Positions 1 through 8,431 of a stretch of DNA of 64,000 nucleotides are shown piece after piece. A program made the position numbers and the translations under genes. The notes below the pieces were generated by a model that was not told where the DNA came from, ran no database searches, and saw only the letters and a program-made list of their open reading frames with translations. Every line of letters begins with the position of its first letter. The first letter of the stretch is position 1. Source of the DNA: Chitinophagaceae bacterium (GTDB lineage: Bacteria > Bacteroidota > Bacteroidia > Chitinophagales > Chitinophagaceae); contig JALHNJ010000012.1 of assembly GCA_022843585.1 (NCBI GenBank), positions 62,001 to 126,000 of the forward strand. The letters run 5' to 3'.

Positions 1-35
1 GCCAGTTCAAAGGACACTCTAAAAAAGAAGGTTAA
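1..35 (+). CDS. rpsS: 30S ribosomal protein S19, 3' end only (partial)
   Basis: From base 3 the frame reads [10 protein letters not shown] and then stops at 33-35. This matches the basic tail of S19, whose family carries a conserved GH near the C-terminus. The position directly before rplV is the expected S10-operon order. Only ten residues are visible, so the call rests on order plus the short tail. Confidence 0.75.
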   Translation, partial: QFKGHSKKEG

Positions 36-52
36 TAAAGAAATTAAATAAA

Positions 53-466
53 ATGGAAGCAGTAGCTAAACTGAGAAACTATCCGACATCACCCCGCAAA
101 ATGCGTTTGCTGGCTGACCTCATCCGTGGCCAGAAAGTAGAAAAAGCATTGGCTGAGTTGGAACACAACGCAAAACACCCCGCAGTTCCTTTGCGAAAAC
201 TGGTGCTGAGTGCTATCAGTAACTGGAAGCAAAAGAATGATGGTGGTGATGAAAGCCAACTGGTGGTGAAAACCATTTTTGTTGATGGTGCAAGAACATT
301 GAAAAGAATGCGCCCTGCTCCGCAAGGTCGTGGATACAGAGTTCGCAAAAGAAGCAATCATGTTACTGTGATTGTTGATACTAAAGCAGATTCACCAGCA
401 ACAAAAGGTAAAACTGCCGTTAAAGAGGGAGCAAAAACAAATAAAATAACTACTAATAACGCATAA
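53..466 (+). CDS. rplV: 50S ribosomal protein L22
   Basis: L22 binds 23S rRNA and lines the peptide exit tunnel with a long beta-hairpin. The N-terminus ([20 protein letters not shown]) and the hairpin region ([20 protein letters not shown], about residues 81-100) are typical. At 137 residues it is longer than the usual 110 or so. The excess is a Lys/Ala/Thr-rich tail after about residue 110, which is probably disordered. It sits between rpsS and rpsC, with two bases between its stop codon and the rpsC start, so it is co-transcribed and probably translationally coupled. Confidence 0.97.
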   Translation: MEAVAKLRNYPTSPRKMRLLADLIRGQKVEKALAELEHNAKHPAVPLRKLVLSAISNWKQKNDGGDESQLVVKTIFVDGARTLKRMRPAPQGRGYRVRKRSNHVTVIVDTKADSPATKGKTAVKEGAKTNKITTNNA

Positions 467-468
467 AA

Positions 469-1278
469 ATGGGTCAAAAAGCAAATCCGATTGGTAATCG
501 ATTAGGCATCATCCGTGGTTGGGAATCTAACTGGTTCGCAACAAAAAAAGATTATGCCGGCAAACTAATCGAGGATCATAAGATCAGAACTTATTTGAAT
601 GCCCGTATCAATAAGGGCGGTATCTCTAAGATCGTTATCGAGAGAACATTAGGTAAGCTGATCATTACGATTCATACATCTAAGCCTGGTATCATTATCG
701 GTAAAGGTGGCGGAGAGGTTGATCGTATCAAAGAAGAGTTGAAGAAATTGACTGGTAAAGATGATGTGCAGATCAACATTCTTGAAATACGTCGTCCGGA
801 ATTAGATGCAATGATCGTTGGTGATACTATTGCACGTCAAATTGAAAATCGTATCAACTTTAAGAGAGCTACTAAAATGGCGATCGCTTCTTCACTTCGC
901 ATGGGAGCAGAAGGTATTAAAGTAAAATTGAGCGGACGTTTGAATGGTTCTGAGATTGCCCGTAGCGAAGAATTCAAACAAGGCCGTGTGCCGTTGCATA
1001 CTTTCCGTATGGATATTGATTATGCCAATGTGTTTGCACAAACAGTATATGGAAAAATTGGTATCAAAGTATGGATATGTAAAGGTGAAGTTCTTACAAA
1101 AAGAGATTTAAATCCAAACATCATAGCTGGTGGTGGTAAGAACGAAGGTGGTGCACAAGGTGGTGGCGACCGTCGGGATGATAGAAGAGGCGGTGGTGAT
1201 CGTCGTGATGACAGAAGAGGCGGCGGCGGTGGAGATAGAAGAGGCGGCGGTGGTCGTGGTGGAGAAAGAAGAAATTAA
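469..1278 (+). CDS. rpsC: 30S ribosomal protein S3 with Gly/Arg/Asp-rich tail
   Basis: S3 forms part of the mRNA entry channel of the small subunit. The start [14 protein letters not shown], the KH-domain loop [13 protein letters not shown] near residues 75-90 and the C-terminal S3 domain ([12 protein letters not shown]-like segment) identify it. The last 45 or so residues are a low-complexity tail with repeated GGGDRRDD and RRGGGG units, encoded by near-repeated DNA at about 1160-1272. Such tails occur in some Bacteroidota S3 proteins, and the exact repeat number may vary between strains. It lies two bases after rplV. Confidence 0.97.
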   Translation: MGQKANPIGNRLGIIRGWESNWFATKKDYAGKLIEDHKIRTYLNARINKGGISKIVIERTLGKLIITIHTSKPGIIIGKGGGEVDRIKEELKKLTGKDDVQINILEIRRPELDAMIVGDTIARQIENRINFKRATKMAIASSLRMGAEGIKVKLSGRLNGSEIARSEEFKQGRVPLHTFRMDIDYANVFAQTVYGKIGIKVWICKGEVLTKRDLNPNIIAGGGKNEGGAQGGGDRRDDRRGGGDRRDDRRGGGGGDRRGGGGRGGERRN

Positions 1279-1317
1279 TTTTTGAAACAAGAATCAAGTA
1301 ACTAGAAATTTTATACA

Positions 1318-1740
1318 ATGTTACAACCGAAAAGATCGAAGCACAGGAAAATGCAAAGGGGCCGTATGAAAGGCGATGCTAAAAGAGGCACTACCATTTC
1401 CTTTGGTTCATTTGCTTTGAAAGCATTAGAAAGTCATTGGATCACTGACCGTCAGATTGAAGCTGCCCGTCAGGCATTAACCCGTGAAATGAAAAGAGAA
1501 GGTAATGTTTGGATCCGCATTTTCCCTGATAAACCAATTACTGCAAAGCCTGCAGAGGTAAGGATGGGTAAAGGTAAAGGTAACCTGGAGTTCTGGGCTG
1601 CTGTAGTAAGACCAGGCCGTATCATGTTTGAGATCGACGGAGTAGACGAGAAAGTTGCCCGTGCTTCTTTAGCATTAGCTGCGGGAAAGTTACCAATTAA
1701 AACAAAGTTCATAGTACGTCGTGACCTGGTTACAGCGTAA
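1318..1740 (+). CDS. rplP: 50S ribosomal protein L16
   Basis: L16 organises the A-site side of the large subunit near the 5S rRNA. The N-terminus [19 protein letters not shown] and the segment [18 protein letters not shown] near residues 82-99 are diagnostic, and the length of 140 is normal for the family. It follows rpsC after a 39-base spacer and precedes rpmC, as in the canonical operon. Confidence 0.98.
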   Translation: MLQPKRSKHRKMQRGRMKGDAKRGTTISFGSFALKALESHWITDRQIEAARQALTREMKREGNVWIRIFPDKPITAKPAEVRMGKGKGNLEFWAAVVRPGRIMFEIDGVDEKVARASLALAAGKLPIKTKFIVRRDLVTA

Positions 1741-1761
1741 TAATTTAATAAATCGAATACG

Positions 1762-1971
1762 ATGTCAAAGAAATCTGATTTTGTAAAAAGCATTCACGGG
1801 ATGAATGAGCAGGACCTGAAGGCCCGTCTTGAAGAAGACAAACAACGTTTGAAAAAACTGGAGTTTGCTCATACTATTTCTCCTCTGGAGAACCCGATGA
1901 CCATCCGCGGATTACGCAGGGATGTAGCTCGTCTGATAACGGAATTGAAGTTAAAGCAACAGCAAGCATAA
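1762..1971 (+). CDS. rpmC: 50S ribosomal protein L29
   Basis: This is a small helical hairpin protein at the exit of the peptide tunnel. The 69 residues show the family pattern of two helices, with the ending [20 protein letters not shown] close to the L29 signature around a conserved arginine-rich helix. Its placement between rplP and rpsQ supports the call. The spacers on both sides are short (21 and 13 bases). Confidence 0.96.
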   Translation: MSKKSDFVKSIHGMNEQDLKARLEEDKQRLKKLEFAHTISPLENPMTIRGLRRDVARLITELKLKQQQA

Positions 1972-1984
1972 TAAAGCGAATACA

Positions 1985-2242
1985 ATGGAAGCAAGAAATT
2001 TAAGAAAAACCAGAACAGGTGTTGTTACCAGCAACAAGATGGCAAAGACTATCACTGTTGCAGTGGAAAGAAAAGTAAAGCACCCTATCTATGGTAAGTT
2101 TGTAAAAAAGACTACCAAGTTCCATGCGCATGATGATAAGAACGAATGCAGCATTGGTGATGTGGTAAAAATCATGGAAACCCGTCCGCTTAGTAAAACA
2201 AAGCGTTGGAGATTGGTGGAAGTGGTAGAGAAAGTTAAGTAA
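1985..2242 (+). CDS. rpsQ: 30S ribosomal protein S17
   Basis: S17 is an early-assembling 16S rRNA-binding OB-fold protein. The start [20 protein letters not shown], the central [15 protein letters not shown] and the ending [17 protein letters not shown] are characteristic, and 85 residues is the usual size. It ends the first compact part of the block. The spacer after it (2243-2350) is over 100 bases long and holds a 12-base direct repeat. Confidence 0.98.
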   Translation: MEARNLRKTRTGVVTSNKMAKTITVAVERKVKHPIYGKFVKKTTKFHAHDDKNECSIGDVVKIMETRPLSKTKRWRLVEVVEKVK

Positions 2243-2246
2243 GACA

Positions 2247-2279
2247 GTTACGAGTCGTGAGTTAAAAGTTACGAGTCGT
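2247..2279. repeat. 12-base direct repeat in the rpsQ-rplN spacer
   Basis: GTTACGAGTCGT occurs at 2247-2258 and again at 2268-2279, with a period of 21 bases. It lies in a spacer unusually long for this operon. It looks like one of the short repeat elements scattered through this chromosome. No function can be assigned. Confidence 0.7.
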
Positions 2280-2350
2280 TGCCGAAAGATTAATAAACGT
2301 TTTAACTGCTCAATTCGATTAATGTCGAAAAGAGCTAAAAGCAAAATAAA

Positions 2351-2719
2351 ATGATTCAGCAAGAAAGCCGGTTAAATGTAGCGGACAACAGTGGTGCCAA
2401 AGAGGTGCTTTGTATCCGTGTACTCGGTAATAGCGGTCAGCGTTATGCAAGAATTGGCGATAAAATAGTGGTAACAGTAAAGGATGCAATTCCTGCCGGC
2501 GGTATCAAAAAAGGTACAGTAGCTAAAGCAGTAATCGTTCGTACTACTAACAAATTACGTCGTAAAGATGGTTCTTATATCCGTTTCGATGATAATGCAG
2601 TAGTGATATTGAACCAGGCAGATGAGCCTCGTGGTACCCGTATTTTTGGGCCAGTGGCTAGGGAACTCCGTGATAAAGGCTACATGAAAATTATTTCATT
2701 GGCACCGGAAGTTCTTTAA
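2351..2719 (+). CDS. rplN: 50S ribosomal protein L14
   Basis: L14 is a beta-barrel protein at the subunit interface. It begins [19 protein letters not shown] and contains [17 protein letters not shown] and [20 protein letters not shown], the conserved L14 signatures. Its length of 122 residues is exactly typical. The gene is separated from rplX by about 120 bases containing a copy of the dispersed GTGCGACGCAAC repeat, which is unusual for this gene pair. Confidence 0.98.
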   Translation: MIQQESRLNVADNSGAKEVLCIRVLGNSGQRYARIGDKIVVTVKDAIPAGGIKKGTVAKAVIVRTTNKLRRKDGSYIRFDDNAVVILNQADEPRGTRIFGPVARELRDKGYMKIISLAPEVL

Positions 2720-2750
2720 GAACAAGTGCTGAGCAGCGTACAGAACGATG

Positions 2751-2792
2751 AAGAGTGCGACGCAACGAAGATGATAGTAGTACTGAAGCTGG
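2751..2792 (+). repeat. Dispersed intergenic repeat, copy A (GTGCGACGCAAC family)
   Basis: The spacer between rplN and rplX carries AGAGTGCGACGCAACGAAG followed by ATGATAGTAGTACTGAAGCTGG. The same core recurs at about 17603, 19796 (reverse), 59993 and 60838 (reverse). A short preceding segment, CAGAACG, is also shared with the copy at 60838-60890. The copy lies inside a highly expressed operon. Confidence 0.8.
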
Positions 2793-2840
2793 AAACAAAA
2801 AAAGTAAATCATTCCGCAAAATCGGAGTAAAGAATAAAAA

Positions 2841-3185
2841 ATGAAAGCAAGATTTAAACCCAAGTACAACATCCGCAAAGGAGACAGTGTAGTGGTTATT
2901 ACCGGTGATGATAAAGCATTGGACAAACCCCGCATTGTAAAAGAAGTATTGGTAGAAGATGCTAAAGTGATAGTTGAAGGTGTAAACATCATTACCAAGC
3001 ATACTAAACCTTCTGCACAAAACACTAAAGGTGGTATTGTAAAGAAAGAAGCACCTATCCACATTAGTAACGTTATGCTTTGGGATGCTGCACAAAAAAC
3101 GGGTGCAAAAATTTCAAGAGTAAGAACAGAAGGCAAAACTGAAAGGGTTTTTAAAATCAAAAAAACTCAGGGAGGTAAAAAATAA
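2841..3185 (+). CDS. rplX: 50S ribosomal protein L24
   Basis: L24 initiates large-subunit assembly and carries a KOW motif. The KOW-like segment [20 protein letters not shown] is near residues 11-30, followed by the conserved [20 protein letters not shown]. The length is 114, against a usual 100-110. The stop codon overlaps the rplE start by one base (TAATG), which implies translational coupling. Confidence 0.97.
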   Translation: MKARFKPKYNIRKGDSVVVITGDDKALDKPRIVKEVLVEDAKVIVEGVNIITKHTKPSAQNTKGGIVKKEAPIHISNVMLWDAAQKTGAKISRVRTEGKTERVFKIKKTQGGKK

Positions 3186-3763
3186 TGAGCACAAAAAAAT
3201 ATACCCCAAGATTGGCAGATAAGTACGCTAAAGAAGTAGTACCTGCTTTGGTAAAAAAATTCTCTTATGACACTGTAATGCAGACTCCCCGTTTGGAAAA
3301 GATCTGTGTTAACCGTGGTGTAAACGGAGCTGTTACTGATAAAAAATTAGTGGATATAGCTCTTGATGAGTTAACTACTATTACTGGTCAGAAAGCAGTA
3401 GCAACAATGTCTAAGAAAGATATCTCCAACTTTAAGTTGCGTAAGAATATGCCGATTGGGGCAAGAGTTACGCTTCGTGGAGTTAAGATGTACGAATTTT
3501 TAGATCGTTTGATCTCTGTTGCTTTACCCCGTGTTCGTGACTTTAAAGGCATCAACGAAAAATCATTTGATGGCCGTGGTAATTATACCATGGGTGTAAC
3601 AGAACAGATCATTTTCCCTGAGATTGATATTGATAAAGTAAATAAGATCACAGGTCTTGATATCACTTTTGTAACAACTGCTGGTACAGATGAAGAAGCA
3701 TACGAATTGTTGAAAGAACTGGGTATGCCTTTTAAAAATGCAGCAAAATCTATTTCAAACTAA
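3185..3763 (+). CDS. rplE: 50S ribosomal protein L5
   Basis: L5 binds 5S rRNA in the central protuberance. The conserved segments [28 protein letters not shown] and the C-terminal GMPF are present. Its 192 residues are slightly longer than the 179-185 of most homologues because of an N-terminal and a C-terminal extension of a few residues. It is coupled to rplX by a TAATG overlap and is followed by rpsN after 17 bases. Confidence 0.98.
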   Translation: MSTKKYTPRLADKYAKEVVPALVKKFSYDTVMQTPRLEKICVNRGVNGAVTDKKLVDIALDELTTITGQKAVATMSKKDISNFKLRKNMPIGARVTLRGVKMYEFLDRLISVALPRVRDFKGINEKSFDGRGNYTMGVTEQIIFPEIDIDKVNKITGLDITFVTTAGTDEEAYELLKELGMPFKNAAKSISN

Positions 3764-3780
3764 ATAAGAAATAATATAAC

Positions 3781-4050
3781 ATGGCAAAAACATCAATAAA
3801 AGCCAGGCAGAGAAAAAGAGAAAAGATGGTAGCCCAGCATGCAGCCAAAAGAGAAGAGTTGAAGAAAGCTGGCGACTGGAAAGCTCTTGACGATATGCCG
3901 AAAAATTCTTCTAAAGTTCGTTTGAAAAATCGTTGCCAGTTAACAGGTCGTCCTAAAGGATATGTTCGCTACTTCGGTCTTTCAAGAATTATGGTGAGAG
4001 ATATGGCATTGAATGGAAAAATTCCAGGATTGAAAAAGGCGAGCTGGTAA
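3781..4050 (+). CDS. rpsN: 30S ribosomal protein S14, zinc-free type
   Basis: S14 helps form the head of the small subunit. The protein has 89 residues, starts [17 protein letters not shown] and ends with [13 protein letters not shown]-type and [19 protein letters not shown] sequences. It holds only one cysteine, so it is the long form without the zinc-binding CXXC pairs of the short form. The surrounding gene order (rplE-rpsN-rpsH) is standard. Confidence 0.98.
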   Translation: MAKTSIKARQRKREKMVAQHAAKREELKKAGDWKALDDMPKNSSKVRLKNRCQLTGRPKGYVRYFGLSRIMVRDMALNGKIPGLKKASW

Positions 4051-4067
4051 TTCAGCAACTATAACTG

Positions 4068-4081
4068 GCTGCTCCGGCAGC
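4068..4081 (+). other. Small GC-rich hairpin between rpsN and rpsH
   Basis: GCTGC, loop TCCG, GCAGC forms a five-pair stem with a tetraloop, with no following T-run. It may act as an RNA processing or stability element in the operon transcript; that role is inference. Confidence 0.45.
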
Positions 4082-4124
4082 AAGAATAGAAACAAAATTT
4101 TGAACTGATTTAATTAGATATAAC

Positions 4125-4523
4125 ATGGTAACAGATCCTATAGCAGATTTTTTGACAAGAATTCGTAACGCACAGATGGCAGGCCATCGTGTAGTGGATA
4201 TTCCTGCTTCTAATCTTAAGAAGCGTATGACAGAAATTCTGTACGCTCAGGGATATATTCTGAAGTACAAGTTTGAAGAAGATAACAAACAAGGTGTGAT
4301 CAAGATTGCCTTGAAGTATGATGCTGCTACTAAACAGCCTGCTATTCAAAGTATGGAGAGAGTTAGCCGTCCTGGCTTGCGCCAGTATGCTTCACCTGCA
4401 GAATTTCGCAGAGTAAAGAATGGTTTAGGTGTTGCAATCTTGTCTACTTCTAAAGGAGTAATGACTGATAAAGATGCAAAAGTGCAGAATGTTGGTGGCG
4501 AAGTTCTTTGCTACATTTATTAA
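4125..4523 (+). CDS. rpsH: 30S ribosomal protein S8
   Basis: S8 binds the central domain of 16S rRNA, and in some bacteria the spc mRNA. The start MVTDPIADFLTRIRNAQMAG, the middle SRPGLRQYA and the ending GLGVAILSTSKGVMTDKDA are signature regions. Length 132 is normal. Spacers of 74 bases before it and 92 bases after it are wide for this operon. Confidence 0.98.
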   Translation: MVTDPIADFLTRIRNAQMAGHRVVDIPASNLKKRMTEILYAQGYILKYKFEEDNKQGVIKIALKYDAATKQPAIQSMERVSRPGLRQYASPAEFRRVKNGLGVAILSTSKGVMTDKDAKVQNVGGEVLCYIY

Positions 4524-4615
4524 GAGAATAGGAAAAGTTGCTGATACATTAAGCTGAAACTATACTAAGCTGACCGGTCGGTAACAATTAAAAATAAAAG
4601 ATAAACTAAGTAATT

Positions 4616-5170
4616 ATGTCTCGTATAGGAAAACAGCCAGTCGTTGCTCCCAATGGTGTTACCATTTCTGTGGGTAAAGACAATGTGGTTACTGTTAAAG
4701 GACCAAAAGGCGAATTGAAACAAGCAATTGACCGTGATATTACTGTAGAGGTAAAAGATGGTACAATCACTTTTGCCCGTCCTACAGATCAAATTCGTCA
4801 CCGTGCTTTGCATGGCTTGTATCGTTCATTAGTTTCAAACCTTGTAAAAGGTGTTACTGATGGATACGAAAGAAAATTAGAATTAATTGGTGTGGGTTTT
4901 AAAGCAGCTAACCAGGGCAATGTACTGGATCTTGCTTTAGGGTATTCTCACAACATCATATTCGAAGTGCCGAAAGAAATTAAAGTTGCTACTGCACAGG
5001 AGAAAGGACAAAATCCGATCATTACTCTTGAAGGTATCGACAAACAATTGATAGGGCAGGTAGCTGCTAAATTAAGAAGCCTGCGTAAGCCTGAGCCGTA
5101 CAAAGGAAAAGGTGTTCGTTATGTTGGTGAAGTAGTACGTAAGAAAGCAGGTAAGGCCGCTGGTAAATAA
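4616..5170 (+). CDS. rplF: 50S ribosomal protein L6
   Basis: L6 consists of two homologous RNA-binding domains near the factor-binding site. It begins MSRIGKQPVVAPNGVTISVG and carries the diagnostic C-terminal signature KPEPYKGKGVRYVGEVV near residues 155-172. Its length of 184 is close to the family norm. It lies between rpsH and rplR as expected. Confidence 0.98.
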   Translation: MSRIGKQPVVAPNGVTISVGKDNVVTVKGPKGELKQAIDRDITVEVKDGTITFARPTDQIRHRALHGLYRSLVSNLVKGVTDGYERKLELIGVGFKAANQGNVLDLALGYSHNIIFEVPKEIKVATAQEKGQNPIITLEGIDKQLIGQVAAKLRSLRKPEPYKGKGVRYVGEVVRKKAGKAAGK

Positions 5171-5184
5171 TTAAGTAAAGAATG

Positions 5185-5203
5185 ACCTTGGCAGAATCAA
5201 GGT
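5185..5203 (+). other. Hairpin in the rplF-rplR spacer
   Basis: ACCTTG (5185-5190) pairs with CAAGGT (5198-5203) around a seven-base loop, followed by a short A-rich stretch. No T-run follows, so it is not an obvious terminator. It is one of several spacer hairpins in this operon. Confidence 0.4.
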
Positions 5204-5219
5204 TCAAAAAATAAAAGAG

Positions 5220-5582
5220 ATGAATCCAAAAATTAAATCACAAAGAAGACAAAACATCCGCTACCGTATTCGCCGCAAGATTGGTGAAGGGTCGGCTCAA
5301 AAGCCAAGGTTGTCTGTTTTCAGAAGTAATGCAGATATCTATGTACAATTAATAGATGATGCAAATGGGCAAACATTAGCGTCTGCTTCTTCAAGAGATA
5401 AAGACATCAAAGCTCAAACAGCTAACAAAGTTGATAAGAGCAAAATGGTTGGTGAAGCTATCGCTAAAAAAGCAGTAGCACTAGGTATCCAGGATGTAAC
5501 TTTTGACCGTGGTGGTTATTTATATCATGGCCGTGTGAAGTCAGTAGCTGATGGTGCTAGAGAAGGTGGTCTGAAATTTTAA
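5220..5582 (+). CDS. rplR: 50S ribosomal protein L18
   Basis: L18 binds 5S rRNA together with L5. The sequence contains [27 protein letters not shown] and the ending [20 protein letters not shown], which is a strong L18 signature. The length of 120 is typical. It is followed by rpsE after 35 bases. Confidence 0.98.
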   Translation: MNPKIKSQRRQNIRYRIRRKIGEGSAQKPRLSVFRSNADIYVQLIDDANGQTLASASSRDKDIKAQTANKVDKSKMVGEAIAKKAVALGIQDVTFDRGGYLYHGRVKSVADGAREGGLKF

Positions 5583-5617
5583 GAAAACAACATTCAAACT
5601 TTTAATTACAAGTATAA

Positions 5618-6136
5618 ATGTCAAAGTTTAACGTAAACAAGGTTAAAGCCGGAGACCTGGAACTGAAAGATAAGGTCGTTGCTATCAATCGTGTTGTAAA
5701 AACAACGAAAGGTGGCCGTGCCTTCAGTTTCTCTGCACTGGTTGTAGTGGGCAATGAAAACGGTATCGTAGGTCATGGTCTTGGCAAAGCCAAAGAAGTA
5801 CAGGAAGCCATTACTAAAGGAATTGAGGATGCTAAAAAGAACCTCATTAAAGTTCCGGTAATGAAAGGTACTATCCCTCATGATCAGTGGGCAAAAGAAG
5901 GCGCTGCAAAAGTGTTGATCAAACCCGCTGCTCATGGTACTGGTGTAATTGCCGGAGGTTCTATGCGTGCCGTATTAGAAGCTGCTGGTGTTACCGACGT
6001 ATTGGCTAAGTCATTGGGTTCTGCTAATCCACACAACGTGGTAAAAGCAACCTTCAAAGCGTTGGCTTTGTTGCGTGAACCAATTACTGTTGCTAAAACC
6101 CGTACAATGGGTTTGAAGAAAGTATTTAACGGATAA
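5618..6136 (+). CDS. rpsE: 30S ribosomal protein S5
   Basis: S5 takes part in decoding fidelity and mRNA unwinding at the entry site. It carries the double-stranded RNA-binding segment around [20 protein letters not shown] and the second-domain signature [21 protein letters not shown]. Length is 172. The spacer after it (6137-6217) contains repeated GTTTTAAGT sequences. Confidence 0.98.
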   Translation: MSKFNVNKVKAGDLELKDKVVAINRVVKTTKGGRAFSFSALVVVGNENGIVGHGLGKAKEVQEAITKGIEDAKKNLIKVPVMKGTIPHDQWAKEGAAKVLIKPAAHGTGVIAGGSMRAVLEAAGVTDVLAKSLGSANPHNVVKATFKALALLREPITVAKTRTMGLKKVFNG

Positions 6137-6140
6137 AACA

Positions 6141-6202
6141 GTTTTAAGTAATATGTTCTAAGTTTTAAGTTCTCTTTTAACTTATGGCTTACAACTTAAA
6201 AC
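6141..6202. repeat. Direct and inverted GTTTTAAGT repeats between rpsE and rpmD
   Basis: GTTTTAAGT occurs at 6141-6149 and 6162-6170. GTTTTAAGTT (6162-6171) has an exact inverted copy AACTTAAAAC at 6193-6202, so the RNA can form a ten-pair stem. The low-complexity AAGTTTTAAGTT pattern resembles a spacer repeat rather than a terminator, because no T-run follows. Confidence 0.6.
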
Positions 6203-6217
6203 CTACAACTCATAAAA

Positions 6218-6400
6218 ATGAAAAAATTAAAGATAACATTAGTTAAAAGTCCAATCGACAGATCTGAACGTCAGAAATTGACTGTTCAGGCATTAGGTCT
6301 TGGTAAAACTAATTCTACTAAAGAAGTAGTTGCTACACCACAAGTATTGGGTATGATCCGCAAAGTGGATCATCTGTTGAAAGTGGAAGAAATAGCATAA
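6218..6400 (+). CDS. rpmD: 50S ribosomal protein L30
   Basis: This is a small ferredoxin-like-fold protein of the large subunit. Its 60 residues show the family pattern [20 protein letters not shown] and [28 protein letters not shown]. The place between rpsE and rplO is canonical. Confidence 0.97.
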   Translation: MKKLKITLVKSPIDRSERQKLTVQALGLGKTNSTKEVVATPQVLGMIRKVDHLLKVEEIA

Positions 6401-6407
6401 GGATATC

Positions 6408-6443
6408 AAAAAATCAAAACGGAACTTCTGCTTTTGATTTTTT
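6408..6443 (+). terminator. Perfect 12-pair hairpin with T-run between rpmD and rplO
   Basis: AAAAAATCAAAA (6408-6419) is matched exactly by TTTTGATTTTTT (6432-6443) around a 12-base loop, and the 3' arm ends in a T-run. It has the form of a weak intrinsic terminator or attenuator inside the ribosomal operon. The stem is AT-rich, so partial read-through is likely. Confidence 0.55.
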
Positions 6444-6495
6444 AATTATTAAACAAGCGAGGGGAATAAACCCCGATGAGTAAAAATTAAACAAC

Positions 6496-6945
6496 ATGAA
6501 ACTACACGAATTAAAACCTGCAAAAGGTTCGACACACAAAGTAAAAAGAATTGGTCGTGGTGATGGTTCCGGACATGGTGGAACATCTACAAAGGGTACA
6601 AAAGGTGCACAAGCCCGTACCGGTTTTAAAAACAAAATGGCGCATGAAGGTGGTCAAATGCCTATTCAGCGTCGTGTACCAAAACGTGGATTTACAAACT
6701 ACAACCGTATAGAGTATAAAGTAATTAACCTTGGACAGGTTGTTCAACTTTCTGAGAAATATGGTATCACGGAATTTTCTTTGGAAAATCTTTATATCAA
6801 CGGACTGATAAGTCAGACTGATAGAGTAAAGGTTTTAGGTAATGGAGAATTGACAGGCAAGTTTACCTTCAAAGTAAATGCTGTTAGTGAAAAAGCTAAA
6901 TCAGCAATTGAGGCAGCAGGTGGTTCGGTGGAAATAGTAAAGTAA
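6496..6945 (+). CDS. rplO: 50S ribosomal protein L15
   Basis: L15 is a late-assembly protein of the large subunit. The N-terminus MKLHELKPAKGSTHKVKRIG and the glycine-rich GRGDGSGHGGTSTKGTKGAQ region are typical, as is RVPKRGFTNYNRIEYKVINL. It has 149 residues. It precedes secY, as in nearly all bacteria. Confidence 0.98.
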   Translation: MKLHELKPAKGSTHKVKRIGRGDGSGHGGTSTKGTKGAQARTGFKNKMAHEGGQMPIQRRVPKRGFTNYNRIEYKVINLGQVVQLSEKYGITEFSLENLYINGLISQTDRVKVLGNGELTGKFTFKVNAVSEKAKSAIEAAGGSVEIVK

Positions 6946-6963
6946 ATTTCACTAAATTGCATT

Positions 6964-6982
6964 GACGCACTGACCATGCGTC
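6964..6982 (+). other. GACGCA/TGCGTC hairpin before secY
   Basis: GACGCA and TGCGTC form a six-pair stem with a seven-base loop, followed by TTTTA. It lies in the 75-base rplO-secY spacer and may be a partial terminator that lowers secY expression relative to the ribosomal genes. That role is inference. Confidence 0.45.
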
Positions 6983-7020
6983 TTTTATGTTTAAAGTGCT
7001 TTTAAATTTGTTTTATCACC

Positions 7021-8358
7021 GTGAAGAAATTAATACAGACACTAAAAAATATCTGGAGCATAGAAGAACTGAGAGGTAAAATTTTATTTACCATCATGAT
7101 GATAGCTGTCTATCGTCTGGGTTCTCATATTGTTTTGCCGGGTATTGACCCAACTAAGATTGATGCAGGTTCTGGTAGCAATACCGGTATTCTTGGATTG
7201 ATAGATGCTTTTTCTGGTGGCGCATTTAGTAATGCGTCCATTTTTGCATTAGGTATTATGCCTTATATCTCTGCGTCCATCTTTATGCAGTTGATGACGG
7301 TTTTAGTACCTCGTTTTCAAAAAATGCAGAAAGAAGGAGAAAGTGGCCGTAAGAAAATTACACAATACACTCGTTACCTCACTGTGATAGTTACATTACT
7401 GCAAGCCTCTGCTTATGTATCGTATCTCCGTGGAATGTTTGATCAATCAGGTGCAATTATGCCAGCATTTTCTGGTTATTTCTGGTTGTCAAGTTTATTA
7501 GTTCTTACCGCTGGAACCATGTTTGTTATGTGGATGGGCGAAAAGATTACTGATAAGGGATTAGGTAATGGTACTTCATTGATCATTATGATCGGTATCC
7601 TGGCTCGTCTTCCGCAATCTTTTTTACAAGAGTTAAGTGCTAAGTCAGTACGTAATGGACAGATACTTGTTTTCATTATAGAGATAGCTATTCTTATTGC
7701 CATCATCATGGGTTGTATCCTGCTGATTCAAGGAGTAAGAAAAGTTCCTGTTAATTATGCAAAACAGATTGTTGGTAACAGGCAGTTTGGTGGTGCAAGA
7801 CAGTTTTTACCATTGAAAGTAAACAGTGCTGGTGTAATGCCAATCATTTTTGCCCAAGCTATTATCTTCATTCCTACCATCTTTACAAATTTTAATCCAA
7901 CGAGTGGAGGATTCTTACAGCAATTAAATGATCATAAGAGTCTTTGGTATATGTTGATTTACTCCATTGTAGTAATTGGCTTTACCTTCTTATACACAGC
8001 TTTGATATTTAATCCGAAGCAGATTGCTGATAACCTGAAGCAAAACAATGGTTTCATTCCGGGTGTAAAACCAGGACAGCCAACTGCTGATTATATAGGT
8101 ACCATTATGGATCGAATTACACTTCCGGGTGCATTTTTACTGGCATTTGTTGGTATCCTTCCGGGTATAGCAGAACGTTTGGGAGTTACGCAACAGTTTT
8201 CTACTTTCTTCGGTGGTACATCGCTGTTGATTATGGTAGGTGTTGTATTAGATACGTTACAACAAATCGAAACACAATTATTGATGCGTCAATATGATGG
8301 ATTGATGAAGAGTGGTCGTATCCAAGGCAGACAAACAACTTCTGCCGTTCAGATGTAA
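7021..8358 (+). CDS. secY: Preprotein translocase subunit SecY
   Basis: SecY is the ten-helix channel of the Sec translocon in the inner membrane. The 445 residues show the expected N-terminus (KNIWSIEELRGKILFTIMMI), the GIMPYISASIFMQL segment of helix 2 and the late loop GVKPGQPTADYI. The start is GTG at 7021, because the homologous N-terminus begins exactly there and no ATG lies near it. It is followed by a strong intrinsic terminator, so map appears to be a separate unit. Confidence 0.97.
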   Translation: MKKLIQTLKNIWSIEELRGKILFTIMMIAVYRLGSHIVLPGIDPTKIDAGSGSNTGILGLIDAFSGGAFSNASIFALGIMPYISASIFMQLMTVLVPRFQKMQKEGESGRKKITQYTRYLTVIVTLLQASAYVSYLRGMFDQSGAIMPAFSGYFWLSSLLVLTAGTMFVMWMGEKITDKGLGNGTSLIIMIGILARLPQSFLQELSAKSVRNGQILVFIIEIAILIAIIMGCILLIQGVRKVPVNYAKQIVGNRQFGGARQFLPLKVNSAGVMPIIFAQAIIFIPTIFTNFNPTSGGFLQQLNDHKSLWYMLIYSIVVIGFTFLYTALIFNPKQIADNLKQNNGFIPGVKPGQPTADYIGTIMDRITLPGAFLLAFVGILPGIAERLGVTQQFSTFFGGTSLLIMVGVVLDTLQQIETQLLMRQYDGLMKSGRIQGRQTTSAVQM

Positions 8359-8378
8359 AAAAATATTTTTTATACAGC

Positions 8379-8417
8379 AACCCGTTTCGCCCTAAGCGAG
8401 ACGGGTTTGTTTTTTTT
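8379..8417 (+). terminator. Intrinsic terminator after secY
   Basis: AACCCGTTTCGC (8379-8390) pairs with GCGAGACGGGTT (8396-8407) with one G-T wobble around loop CCTAA, followed by a run of T. This is a textbook rho-independent terminator. It sits only 15 bases before the map start codon. Confidence 0.88.
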
Positions 8418-8431
8418 CTGATATTTGCATT

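Noticed and set aside
1150-1272. Periodic GGTGGTGATCG-type DNA that could suggest a CRISPR-like array
   Set aside because: The repeats are in frame, have no unique spacers and encode the Gly/Arg tail of S3.
8420-8427. GATATTTG as a -7 promoter box for map
   Set aside because: It is only four bases before the ATG and has no suitably spaced -33 element, so it cannot give a normal leader.
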